Part shown: piece after piece, positions 8,287 to 17,056 of the stretch
Layout of the letters: the number at the start of each line of letters is the position of its first letter
Numbering within the stretch: the first letter of the stretch is position 1
Source: FEN-1073 sp963780865
GTDB lineage: Bacteria > Chloroflexota > Anaerolineae > Anaerolineales > RBG-16-64-43
NCBI GenBank assembly: GCA_963780865.1
Contig: CAWADT010000016.1
Span: 62,001 to 126,000 of the forward strand
Length of the DNA: 64,000 bases
Reading direction: 5' to 3'
Program-made: the position numbers and the translations under genes
Notes under the pieces: model-generated
What the model saw: the letters and a program-made list of their open reading frames with translations, nothing else
Told to the model about the DNA's origin: nothing
Databases searched by the model: none

Positions 8287-10830
8287 TCACAATCGCACCT
8301 TCTCCATAGTCAACACCCGCGCCTCCTCCATTGCCGCGGCGCGAATGCGGACCGGGAACCGGTTATGCAGCGGGCTGAGGCGCGCGCCCGCGGCCGAAGC
8401 CGCCCAGATCAACCAGACCACCGGACGCAGGCTGCCGGTCATATCGACCGCTTCCTTTAATTCACCGAGCGTCCCGTCGTCCCACCCGCCCGCCAGGCCG
8501 TAGAGGAACATGTAGACCGGGAACGACGGCAGGATCGCGATGAAAAAGATCAGCATACTCGTCACCTGATCCCCCCGCCAGAGCAGAACTGCGATCCCGC
8601 GCAGGAGCAGCCAATGCGCCGCTCCCGCCAGAAGCGGCGCGGCGATCGACTGGTAGAGGTAGATCTTCTGTGGAAAGCACAGTTTGTGGTTGACAACAAA
8701 CGCGCTCAAGCCCTTGGCCAGCAGGCCGATGAAGTAGGCGATGATCAGCGCGGGCACCTGGAAGAAAACCAGCAACACGAACAGCAAGAAGATCCGCGTG
8801 GATTGCTCGCCGATAGTGAGCGCGGTTTTCAGGTAGGGCTTGTTCGACCCGAGCTGGACGATATCCCCCACCCACGAAACGTATTGAATGGCACCCCAGA
8901 AAGCCAGCGGCACCACGTACAACGCCGAGCGGTGGAATTCCGGTCCGGTCGCACCGAGCAGAAAGCTCGGCGCCACCGCCAGCAGGACCGCGCCGATAAA
9001 CGCGCTGATCAGCCCGCCCCACTTGTAGGTGATCGCTGCGTAATACGTGGAGAGAATCCGCTTCCCGTGCGAGACGGATTCCGAGATCGCCGCCATCACG
9101 CCGTCGGTGAGCGTTTGCAGCACCTGGTACGCGAACAGGAAGTTCTGCGCCAACACCCAGTTGCCCCAGATCTCAGCATAATTGACCAGCCGGCTCTGGG
9201 TGATCCAGATTTCCGCGGCCTGCCCCGCGGACCAGGCCGCCGAGGCGAGCATTTCGAACACGCCAAATCCGAAGCCCTTGCGTACGACCTCCCAGTCGAA
9301 ATGCGCCAGGAACAGCACGCCGGCGTTGTATCCGAGCCGCCGATAGATCGCCAGCCCCAGGAGGAACGTAAATAACTCAGCGGCATACGCGGCGACCCCC
9401 AAGCCCAGCAGCCCGCCCATCGATCCGCCGAAGGCCGGGTGTCCCCGGCCCCAGGCGTAGAACAGCGCGACGAACACCGGCTGGACCAGGACCGGCATCA
9501 CCACGTTGAGCGCAACGTCGAGGATGCGGGCGGCATCCTGCCGCTGGAACCCCGAGAGCGTGTGTCGGAATATCTGGTAGAAGCCGGGAATCTGAATGGT
9601 CGCATGGATGATCACGCTCCAGGCGTAGAGCGCGTAGGCCGAGGAGGGCACCCAGGTGCTGGCGAGCCCGATCACCAGCGCCACCTGAATCGCTCCGGAC
9701 AGCGCCTGCCACCACACGAACAATTGGCCGAATTGAATCCCCTTCTTCGGATCATGCACCCTATATTCCGAAAGGTATTTAATGAAAGCGACGCTCGTGC
9801 CCATGTCGAAGAAGTACCAGGCCAGGTTGAAAAATTGCGTCACCCGCCCCCAAATGCCAAGCGCCTGGGCGGAGGGAAGGATGTACGTGGGGAGAATCAG
9901 ATTCTGATAGATGATCAACGGCACGAACAGGATCAGTCCGAGCGTGAGGCCGATGAGGAATCCGGAAAGCGGCCGCTCGAAACCGACTTTTTCCCAAGCT
10001 TTGGTTTTTCCGGCGGCGTCGACGGGCTGGATTTCCCGAAGGGTGATGTGATCCAGCGCCTCCGGATGGCGCAAACTGTACCGCCGGACGAGGAGAAACA
10101 CGCCGAACGTCGCCGCGATCAGCGCGGCCAGGATGGCCCAAAGGACGTTGCGCTCGGCGGCGTGCGGCACGGGCGATCCGGGATATTGGGCATAGTCCTC
10201 CGGCGTCCGGCCGGCGGCGCGCGTGACGAGATGATAGATCAGAAAGTTGTAATAGGCCCAGTCGCGGAACTGAGGATTGTCGCGCGCTTCCAGATAGAAA
10301 TTAACGACGAAAGTTTTTTTCTGCGGGATGCTCCAAATCAGCCAGCTGCCGTCTTCAAAACCGTTCACCAGCGGCTGGACGCTGGAGATCGGCGTTTCAA
10401 TCGCAGCGCGTTCGCGCACCTGCGGCGCGCCGTTCCACACGATCTGCCGCCCGATGGGATCCCCGCTGGACGGGATGGCCTGAAAGCTGACGGCGGTATC
10501 CAGCCGCTCGAATTGCGCCGGGATACCCGTCGCTGAGGTAAAGGATTCCTGCGAGACGTCCGGCCCGAGGATGATGACTGCTCCCGCGCCGGCGCTCGTG
10601 CGCGCGGCAATCGCCGCCGGATCTGGGATCTCACCGTTAAGCAGCAGGACGTCCGCCGATTGGGGATCTGTGACGATGAGGAACGCCCCGCTGCCGGCCA
10701 GATCGAGCGCCGGCCGCACAGTGGAAACATCTCCGGCGATAAAGACGCGGATGGAATCCGAGGCGCTCGCGCGGGAGAGCGGGAGGAGAAACCAACCCAG
10801 GAGCAGCGCCGGAATCAACCGGCGAATCAT
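8287..10830 (-). CDS. Flippase-like polytopic membrane protein with extracytoplasmic N-terminal domain
   Basis: This predicted protein of 847 residues starts with a clear signal peptide (MIRRLIPALLLGWFLLPLSRA, cleavage near ASA-SD). An extracytoplasmic domain of about 210 residues follows, then a transmembrane helix (VLWAILAALIAATFGVFLLV) and a short basic loop. The rest holds about 12-13 more hydrophobic helices, arranged like MATE/MOP-superfamily polysaccharide or lipid flippases. The likely role is export of a glycan or lipid-linked intermediate, with the outer domain acting on or sensing the product; this is inference. The start is chosen at the signal peptide (ATG 10830). Two upstream ATGs in frame (10878, 10995) add a charged N-terminus; 10995 has a weak GGAAG and cannot be excluded. 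No glycosyltransferase is nearby. Confidence 0.75.
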   Translation of the reverse strand: MIRRLIPALLLGWFLLPLSRASASDSIRVFIAGDVSTVRPALDLAGSGAFLIVTDPQSADVLLLNGEIPDPAAIAARTSAGAGAVIILGPDVSQESFTSATGIPAQFERLDTAVSFQAIPSSGDPIGRQIVWNGAPQVRERAAIETPISSVQPLVNGFEDGSWLIWSIPQKKTFVVNFYLEARDNPQFRDWAYYNFLIYHLVTRAAGRTPEDYAQYPGSPVPHAAERNVLWAILAALIAATFGVFLLVRRYSLRHPEALDHITLREIQPVDAAGKTKAWEKVGFERPLSGFLIGLTLGLILFVPLIIYQNLILPTYILPSAQALGIWGRVTQFFNLAWYFFDMGTSVAFIKYLSEYRVHDPKKGIQFGQLFVWWQALSGAIQVALVIGLASTWVPSSAYALYAWSVIIHATIQIPGFYQIFRHTLSGFQRQDAARILDVALNVVMPVLVQPVFVALFYAWGRGHPAFGGSMGGLLGLGVAAYAAELFTFLLGLAIYRRLGYNAGVLFLAHFDWEVVRKGFGFGVFEMLASAAWSAGQAAEIWITQSRLVNYAEIWGNWVLAQNFLFAYQVLQTLTDGVMAAISESVSHGKRILSTYYAAITYKWGGLISAFIGAVLLAVAPSFLLGATGPEFHRSALYVVPLAFWGAIQYVSWVGDIVQLGSNKPYLKTALTIGEQSTRIFLLFVLLVFFQVPALIIAYFIGLLAKGLSAFVVNHKLCFPQKIYLYQSIAAPLLAGAAHWLLLRGIAVLLWRGDQVTSMLIFFIAILPSFPVYMFLYGLAGGWDDGTLGELKEAVDMTGSLRPVVWLIWAASAAGARLSPLHNRFPVRIRAAAMEEARVLTMEKVRL

Positions 10831-11141
10831 CGGGGATCGAGCGGACGGTGATTTAATTTTTACGGCGTCGTCGGGCATTCCCGAATCGTACAGCCGGTTC
10901 CCATTCTCCGCAAATCCGGATGGTTCCTTTCCACGGTCTTCCGCCTTCCGAGGATCGGTAAATGAAGAACATCTGATTTTTCGGATTTCAGGCATGGAAA
11001 ATACTTCCGGCGAGTTGCCGGTGAAACATTACTCCGGAACCTACAAACCTACGTAATTTGTACATAAAGCCTCCATAATCCCCAGTTATAATTCCGCCTT
11101 ATATGGTGCAGAAAATTAAGCTATTTCTTATATTTTTTCCC

Positions 11142-11170
11142 TTGACACATTATCAACAAATATTTATATT
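11142..11170 (+). promoter_or_regulatory. Strong sigma-70-type promoter of the marR-ABC operon
   Basis: TTGACA (11142-11147), a 17-base spacer and TATATT (11165-11170) in an AT-rich patch. Confidence 0.85.
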
Positions 11171-11183
11171 TAACCAAAGTTAA
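11170..11183 (+). promoter_or_regulatory. Candidate MarR operator
   Basis: Perfect inverted repeat TTAAC-CAAA-GTTAA. It overlaps the last base of the -10 and the transcript start, where a bound repressor would block RNA polymerase. Assignment to the adjacent MarR protein is inference. Confidence 0.55.
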
Positions 11184-11203
11184 CTAATAAAAAGGATTAA
11201 GAA

Positions 11204-11656
11204 ATGAGCGAAAGCGATCCCTTCATTACCACTATGCACGAAAGCATCCATGTGATCATGCAGCGTTTCACGCCGTATATCTTCCATTTTGCCAAAGAAT
11301 GCGGCCTATCCATGCCGCAAATCGGTGTGCTCTTCCAATTGGATCATGGGGGAGCCAGTGGAATTTCAAATCTCAGCGACGATCTGGGCATCACCAGCGC
11401 CGCCGGGAGCCAGATGCTGGACCGTCTGGTGCAGCAGGAATTGATCCTGCGCACCGAGGATCCGATCGATCGCCGGGTGAAAAAGATCGTCCTGACCGTG
11501 AAAGGCCGTAAGATCCTACAGGAAATCGTTCACATGCGTCAAGCTTGGATGGAGCAACTGGCAGGATCGCTTTCCACCGACGAAAAAGAACAGATTATCG
11601 CGGCAATGAAAATCCTCATCGAGAAAGCCAACCAAATCGATCGACCCGCGAAATAG
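11204..11656 (+). CDS. MarR-family transcriptional regulator
   Basis: A 150-residue dimeric winged-helix repressor. N- and C-terminal helices form the dimer interface. The winged helix-turn-helix spans about residues 45-105 (GISNLSDDLGITSAAGSQMLDRLV, then a wing with EDPIDRRVKKIVLT, the conserved D-x-R-D/S-R-R region of MarR proteins). The SD AAAGGA sits 7 bases before the ATG. It is the first gene of an operon with two ABC exporter subunits, the usual layout for autoregulated drug-efflux operons. An inverted repeat at the promoter is a plausible operator. The inducing ligand cannot be told. Confidence 0.93.
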   Translation: MSESDPFITTMHESIHVIMQRFTPYIFHFAKECGLSMPQIGVLFQLDHGGASGISNLSDDLGITSAAGSQMLDRLVQQELILRTEDPIDRRVKKIVLTVKGRKILQEIVHMRQAWMEQLAGSLSTDEKEQIIAAMKILIEKANQIDRPAK

Positions 11657-11698
11657 CGGACCGAATGCGGAAAATGTCGTAAAGGAGAACATGCAAAT

Positions 11699-13939
11699 AT
11701 GCTGCGGATATTAAAGTATCTAAAACCCTATCTTTGGCTGATCTTGATCGCCGTCGGCTTGCTGTTCGTGCAGGCCAACGCCGACCTGGCGCTGCCGGAT
11801 TACATGTCCAAGATCGTCAACGACGGCATCCAGCAGGGCGGCATCGTCAACGCCGTCCCGCAGGCGATCCGTCAGAGCGAGATGAACAAATTGGTCATCT
11901 TCCTCAGCGCCGACGACAAAGCGTTGGTCCTGGGGGATTACACCCTGGTGGACAACACTTCCGCCGACTACGACAAGTACCTCAAGGATTATCCTTCCCT
12001 GGCCAGCGGTCCCGTCTACATCCTGAAAAACGTCGACTCAGCGGAAATCAATAAACTAAATCCGATCATGGGCAAGAGCCTCCTGGTGGTGGGCACGATA
12101 AATACGGTACTTGCTAACCCCACCCAGGCCGCGGCGATGGCCAAGACCTTCGGCTTTGATCTTTCCAAGATCCCCGCCGGAGTGGATCTGTTTACCGTGC
12201 TGGCCAGCCTTCCCCCGGCTCAGCTTTCCCAAATGACCGCCACGATCGACACGAAATTCTCCACGCTGGGCGCGAGCATGATCAACCAGATGGCGGTGAT
12301 CTCGGTCAAAGCGGAATACACCGCGCTGGGGATGAACACCGTATCGCTGCAGACCAACTACATCATCCACACTGGACTCTTGATGCTGCTCTTGACCCTG
12401 CTCTCCGGAACCTGCACCGTCATCGTCGGCTTCCTTTCGGCCCGCACGGCCGCCGGCGTGTCGCGCGATTTACGCCGGTCCGTCTTCCAGCGCGTGGAAA
12501 GCTTCTCCAGCACGGAGTTTGACAAGTTCTCCACCGCCTCGCTGATCACCCGGTCCACCAACGACATCACCCAGATTCAAATGGTGGTGATCATGGTGAT
12601 GCGCATGGTCATCTACGCCCCGATCATCGGCATCGGCGGCGTGATCCGCGCGGTGGGCAAGAGCGCCAACATGTGGTGGATCATCGCCCTGGCGGTCATC
12701 ATCCTGCTCGGGCTGATCCTCACCGTCTTCACCATCGCCCTGCCCAAGTTCCAGAGCATCCAGAGACTGATCGACCGGCTCAACCTCGTCATCCGCGAGA
12801 ATCTCTCCGGCATGATGGTGATCCGGGCGTTCAATATGCAGAACTTCGAGGAAAAGCGGTTCGACAAGGCCAACACCGACGTCACCGGCACGCTGCTGTT
12901 CATCAACCGCATCATGGTGGTGATGATGCCGGTGATGATGATGGTGATGAACGGCCTGGTCCTGCTAATCATCTGGGTGGGCGCACACCAGGTGGCCGAT
13001 TCGAAGATGCAGGTGGGCGACATGCTCGCCTTCATGCAATACGCCATGCAAATCGTCTTCGCCTTCCTGATGCTTTCGATTATGTTCATCATCCTGCCCC
13101 GCGCCGCCGTCTCCGCCGACAGGGTGGCCGACGTGCTCGAAACCAAACCCTCGATCCACGACCCGGAAAAACCAAAGAACTTCCCGGAACCGTTCCGCGG
13201 CACGGTCGAGTTCCGCGACGTATGCTTCCGGTATCCCGGCGCGGAGGAGGATATCCTGCACAACATCACTTTCACGGCCAAACCCGGCCAAACCACTGCC
13301 TTCATCGGCACCACCGGTTCGGGCAAATCCACCATCGTCAGTTTGATCCCGCGTTTTTACGAAGTGACCGACGGCGAAATCCTGGTCGACGGGGTCGATA
13401 TCCGCGAGGTGACCCAGCACGACCTGCGCGCCAGAATCGGCTACGTCCCGCAGAAGAGCAGCCTCTTCTCAGGCACGATCGAATCCAACCTGCTCTATGC
13501 GGATGAACAAGCCAGCGCTGAGGAGCTAAAGCAGGCGACCGACATCGCCCAGGCCTCGGAGTTCATCTTCGAAAAGCCGGAGGGCATGCAGACGGAAGTG
13601 GCCCAGGGCGGGGGGAACGTCTCCGGCGGCCAGAAGCAGCGCCTCTCGATCGCGCGCGCGCTGGTCAAGAAGGCTCCGATCTACATCTTCGACGACAGCT
13701 TCTCGTCGCTGGATTTCAAGACCGACGCAGCATTGCGCAAAGCGCTCAGGGAGAAGGTGGCCGGCAGCACGTTGTTCATCGTCACCCAGCGCATTTCCAC
13801 GATCATGAAATCCGAACAAATCATCGTCCTCGATGAGGGCAAGATCGCCGGCAAGGGGACCCACGCGGAACTCATGAAGAGCTGCGATGTGTATCAGGGA
13901 ATTGCAACGGCACAACTGAGCAAGGAGGAACTGTCATGA
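11699..13939 (+). CDS. Heterodimeric ABC exporter, subunit with degenerate ATPase site
   Basis: A 746-residue half-transporter: six membrane helices then an ATP-binding domain. Walker A GTTGSGKST lies near 537-545, the signature NVSGGQ is intact near 640, and Walker B is IYIFDDS near 662. An Asp stands where the catalytic Glu should be, the hallmark of the degenerate-site subunit in TM287/288- or LmrCD-type exporters. Helix 1 and helix 2 are separated by an unusually long segment of about 170 residues (about 40-220), predicted to lie outside the membrane. It follows marR by 42 bases, with AAAGGAG upstream, and overlaps the next subunit by ATGA, implying translational coupling. Likely function: drug or lipid efflux. 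Confidence 0.93.
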   Translation: MLRILKYLKPYLWLILIAVGLLFVQANADLALPDYMSKIVNDGIQQGGIVNAVPQAIRQSEMNKLVIFLSADDKALVLGDYTLVDNTSADYDKYLKDYPSLASGPVYILKNVDSAEINKLNPIMGKSLLVVGTINTVLANPTQAAAMAKTFGFDLSKIPAGVDLFTVLASLPPAQLSQMTATIDTKFSTLGASMINQMAVISVKAEYTALGMNTVSLQTNYIIHTGLLMLLLTLLSGTCTVIVGFLSARTAAGVSRDLRRSVFQRVESFSSTEFDKFSTASLITRSTNDITQIQMVVIMVMRMVIYAPIIGIGGVIRAVGKSANMWWIIALAVIILLGLILTVFTIALPKFQSIQRLIDRLNLVIRENLSGMMVIRAFNMQNFEEKRFDKANTDVTGTLLFINRIMVVMMPVMMMVMNGLVLLIIWVGAHQVADSKMQVGDMLAFMQYAMQIVFAFLMLSIMFIILPRAAVSADRVADVLETKPSIHDPEKPKNFPEPFRGTVEFRDVCFRYPGAEEDILHNITFTAKPGQTTAFIGTTGSGKSTIVSLIPRFYEVTDGEILVDGVDIREVTQHDLRARIGYVPQKSSLFSGTIESNLLYADEQASAEELKQATDIAQASEFIFEKPEGMQTEVAQGGGNVSGGQKQRLSIARALVKKAPIYIFDDSFSSLDFKTDAALRKALREKVAGSTLFIVTQRISTIMKSEQIIVLDEGKIAGKGTHAELMKSCDVYQGIATAQLSKEELS

Positions 13940-15831
13940 CGACCCCAGCAGCACCCTCTCGACCGACCCAGGGCCCGGCCGCGCGCGGCGGCCTCATGCG
14001 CGGCGCCATGCCGATGGGGGGCGGCGGTCCGCGGGCAATGATGCGCGGGGAAAAACCCCGCGACTTCCGCGGCACGATGGTCAAGCTGATCCGCTATCTG
14101 GGCCAGTACCGAATCCTGATCCTGGTGGTGATGCTCTTCGCCATCGCCTCGACGGTCTTCTCCATCGTCGGCCCCAAGATCCTCGGCAACGCCACCACCA
14201 AACTGTTCGAAGGCGTGATGGCACAGATTGCCGGGACGGGCACGATCGACTTCACGTACATCCGCAACATCATTCTCGAAGTGCTCGGGCTGTACCTGGT
14301 TTCGGCCCTGTTCGCTTACGCGCAGGGTTGGATCATGTCCGGCGTGTCGATGAACATCACTTACCGGTTCCGCAAGGACATCTCGCAGAAAATCAACCGC
14401 ATGCCGCTGCGCTACTTCGACGGCACCAACCACGGCGAGATCCTTTCGCGGGTGACCAACGACGTGGACACGGTCAGCCAGACGCTCAACCAGAGCCTGA
14501 CGCAGATCATCACTTCCGTGACGACCCTCGTCGGCGTGCTGGTGATGATGCTGACCATCAGCTGGCAGATGACGCTGGTGGCGGTGGCCATGCTGCCGCT
14601 GTCGTTCGTGATTATCGCCTTGATCGTCAGCGTGTCGCAGGTCTTCTTCAAGCGGCAGCAGGATTACCTCGGCCACGTCAACGGCCACGTCGAGGAGATG
14701 TACGGCAGCCACGTGGTGATGAAGGCCTTCAACGGCGAGGAAAAAAGCGTCCAGCAATTCGACGGCCTCAACAACACGCTTTACGACTCGGCCTGGAAAT
14801 CCCAATTCCTCTCCGGCCTAATGTTCCCGATCACCAACTTCGTGGGCAACCTCGGGTACGTGGCCATCTGCATCCTGGGCGGGTATCTGGCCGTGCGCAA
14901 CATGATCACGGTCGGCGACATCCAGGCGTTCATTCAATACGTGCGCTCCTTCACCCAGCCGATCACGCAGATCGCCAACATCTCCAACGTCTTCCAGCAG
15001 ACCGCCGCCTCGGCCGAGCGCGTCTTCCAGTTCCTGGCCGAACCGGACGAGACGCCCGACAATCCCACCGTGGTGAAGCTCGAGAAGGTGCTCGGCCGCG
15101 TGGAGTTCAAGGACGTCCACTTCGGATACAGCCCAGACAAAATCATCATCAACGACTTCTCGGCCACGGTGCAACCCGGCCAGAAGATCGCGATCGTCGG
15201 CCCGACCGGCGCCGGCAAGACCACCATGGTCAAGCTGCTGATGCGCTTCTACGATGTCACCAGCGGCGCCATCCAAGTGGACGGGCACGACATCCGCGAT
15301 TTTGCGCGCGACGACCTGCGCTGCATGTTCGGGATGGTGCTGCAGGACACCTGGCTCTACAACGGCACGCTAATGGAGAACATTCGCTACGGGCGCAGCG
15401 GGGCCAGCGACGACGAAGTGGTCGCCGCCGCCCGGGCCGCGCACGTGGACCATTTCATCCGCACCCAGCCGGCCGGCTACAACATGATGGTGAACGAGGA
15501 AACCACCAACATCTCGCAGGGACAGATGCAGCTGATGACCATCGCCCGCGCGATCCTGGCCGACCCCGCGATCCTGATCCTCGACGAGGCCACCAGCTCG
15601 GTCGACACCCACACCGAGGTGCTGATCCAAAAAGCGATGGACAGCCTGATGAAAGGGCGCACCAGTTTCATCATCGCCCACCGGCTCTCCACCATCCGCG
15701 ACGCGGACTGGATTCTGGTGATGAACAACGGCGACATCGTCGAACAGGGCAAGCACGAAGACCTGCTGGCCAAGCACGGCTTCTATGCCGATTTGTACAA
15801 CAGCCAGTTCGAACGGGTAGAGACGGCCTAA
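13936..15831 (+). CDS. Heterodimeric ABC exporter, catalytic subunit
   Basis: A 631-residue half-transporter and partner of the preceding gene. A Gly/Pro/Arg-rich N-terminal tail of about 50 residues precedes six membrane helices and an ATPase domain. Walker A is GPTGAGKTT (about 421-429) and Walker B is ILILDEATS with the catalytic Glu intact (about 545-553). The signature loop, however, is ISQGQ instead of SGGQ. In this exporter class the subunit with a canonical Walker B carries the deviant signature, so the two subunits together make one competent and one degenerate ATP site. This fits the pair exactly. The start ATG overlaps the upstream stop (ATGA). A GC-rich hairpin at 15841-15871 follows without a T-run. 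Confidence 0.93.
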   Translation: MTTPAAPSRPTQGPAARGGLMRGAMPMGGGGPRAMMRGEKPRDFRGTMVKLIRYLGQYRILILVVMLFAIASTVFSIVGPKILGNATTKLFEGVMAQIAGTGTIDFTYIRNIILEVLGLYLVSALFAYAQGWIMSGVSMNITYRFRKDISQKINRMPLRYFDGTNHGEILSRVTNDVDTVSQTLNQSLTQIITSVTTLVGVLVMMLTISWQMTLVAVAMLPLSFVIIALIVSVSQVFFKRQQDYLGHVNGHVEEMYGSHVVMKAFNGEEKSVQQFDGLNNTLYDSAWKSQFLSGLMFPITNFVGNLGYVAICILGGYLAVRNMITVGDIQAFIQYVRSFTQPITQIANISNVFQQTAASAERVFQFLAEPDETPDNPTVVKLEKVLGRVEFKDVHFGYSPDKIIINDFSATVQPGQKIAIVGPTGAGKTTMVKLLMRFYDVTSGAIQVDGHDIRDFARDDLRCMFGMVLQDTWLYNGTLMENIRYGRSGASDDEVVAAARAAHVDHFIRTQPAGYNMMVNEETTNISQGQMQLMTIARAILADPAILILDEATSSVDTHTEVLIQKAMDSLMKGRTSFIIAHRLSTIRDADWILVMNNGDIVEQGKHEDLLAKHGFYADLYNSQFERVETA

Positions 15832-15961
15832 ACCCGACAGGGCCGCAGACCAACAGGTTCTCCCTGCGGCCTCAAACCGCAATTGAAAGAAACCGGCGCC
15901 GGCCGGCGCCCGATTCATGAAGCGGCGCGAAGGCCGGCACCTTCGCGGGAGGAACGGCACC

Positions 15962-16591
15962 ATGGCCAACGAACTGTACGCAATCACCGTCAGCCATCAA
16001 CTGGGCGCGAGCGGCGCGCCGGTGGGAAAGAAGCTATCGGAGCGGTTGAATATCCCCTTCTTCGACCGCGAGATCCTTAAGCGCGTGTCGAACCGGCTGC
16101 AAATGGCCGAAGCCGACCTGGAACACCGCGAGGAGCGGCTGCGCACCTTCTGGCAGACCTACTCGCGCACGGCGGAGCTTTTGGATCCGGCTCAGACCCT
16201 GACGGCGGACCGTTATATTCCCACCGACAAGGAATTCTTCCAGTTGGAATCGGAAACCATCTGCAGCATCGCGGAAAAGACGAACGCCGTCTTCATCGGC
16301 CGTTGCGGCCGGTACATTCTCCGCGATCACCCGCGGCAACTTCGGCTCCTGGTCCTGGCCGATCCGCCTGCCCGGATCGAGCGCCTGCAAAACCTGTTTC
16401 ACCTCGCCGCTCCGGAGGCGGCCAAGCTGATGGAAGATAACGACCGGGACCGCTCGGCCTACATCCGCGCTTTCACCGGCCAGGATTGGACGGACGCGCG
16501 GTTGTACGACCTCGCGATCAACACCTCCACCTCCGGTGTGGACGGTGCGGTTGAGCTGGCGCTGGAATGCCTGAAGCATAAAATTTCCTGA
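15962..16591 (+). CDS. Cytidylate-kinase-like family protein
   Basis: A 209-residue P-loop kinase-like protein. The N-terminus YAITVSHQLGASGAPVGKKLSERL is a modified P-loop of the cytidylate kinase-like family, in which the usual GxxGxGK is replaced by GASGAPVGKK. FFDREILKRVS follows as in that family. VFIGRCGRYILRDH and the Arg-rich stretch around DPPARIERLQNLF match the nucleotide-binding and lid regions. The true substrate of this family is not established; it is not canonical Cmk. SD GGAGG precedes the ATG at 15962; an in-frame extension to 15917 lacks an SD. It lies 130 bases after the ABC operon and may be cotranscribed with it. Confidence 0.85.
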   Translation: MANELYAITVSHQLGASGAPVGKKLSERLNIPFFDREILKRVSNRLQMAEADLEHREERLRTFWQTYSRTAELLDPAQTLTADRYIPTDKEFFQLESETICSIAEKTNAVFIGRCGRYILRDHPRQLRLLVLADPPARIERLQNLFHLAAPEAAKLMEDNDRDRSAYIRAFTGQDWTDARLYDLAINTSTSGVDGAVELALECLKHKIS

Positions 16592-16676
16592 ACCGTCCTC
16601 CCCGCGGCCGAACTTCCCTTCGTTTCCTTTCGCGCCCGGCGATGCATTTTTCTGCGCGCCGGGCGCTTCGTCTCAC

Positions 16677-16705
16677 TTGACAGAACCTTCCGTTGGGAGA
16701 TAATT
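16677..16705 (+). promoter_or_regulatory. Promoter of the T-box/pheST transcript
   Basis: TTGACA (16677-16682) and ATAATT (16700-16705) with a 17-base spacer, about 25 bases before the leader stem I. A GC-rich hairpin at 16632-16666 lies just upstream and may end the preceding transcript. Confidence 0.65.
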
Positions 16706-16728
16706 CCCGCATCTACCACAGGCTGTGA

Positions 16729-17045
16729 AAGAGGAAAGTATGCGGTCGGGCGCCGATAGGGAAGAACGGACCCGGACTGAAATCCGTTCGCGGAAGCCAG
16801 CCGCAGAAGTTCCCTCCCAAGCTCTTTCTTTGAACGGGCCTCGCCGGACAGTAAAGGATCGTATCAAGCGCAACCGCGACCGGCCGGCCCCAGTAGAAGA
16901 AAGCGGATCCCCGCCGTTAGCCGGGGAACCGGTCCTCCGAGCGCGTTTTCCGGAGCGCCGGGGCGAGCAGGCCCCCAGACGGGGCAATCAGGGCGGTACC
17001 GCGGGAGACCACTCCCGTCCCTGAACCGGACGGGGGTTTCTTTTT
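16729..17045 (+). ncRNA. T-box leader of pheS
   Basis: The conserved T-box sequence AATCAGGGCGGTACCGCGG is at 16986-17004. It is followed by an antiterminator helix (CGGGAG/CTCCCG) and by a mutually exclusive terminator: ACTCCCGTCC (17011-17020) with GGACGGGGGT (17028-17037), then a T-rich run. The 5' part has a stem I-like region closed by AAAGAG/CTCTTT, with an apical hairpin GAACGGA/TCCGTTC. Uncharged tRNA would bind the T-box bulge and allow read-through. A TTC (Phe codon) in the 3' side of stem I near 16809 is a plausible specifier, but I did not model the fold. Confidence 0.88.
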
Positions 17046-17056
17046 AAGGAGGATGG

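Noticed and set aside
14328..15920. A 530-codon plus-strand frame inside the second ABC gene
   Set aside because: Arg/His/Asp-rich shadow of the ABC exporter frame, which has intact Walker motifs.
16725..17024. 99-codon ORF upstream of pheS
   Set aside because: It coincides with the T-box leader, whose RNA elements explain the sequence.
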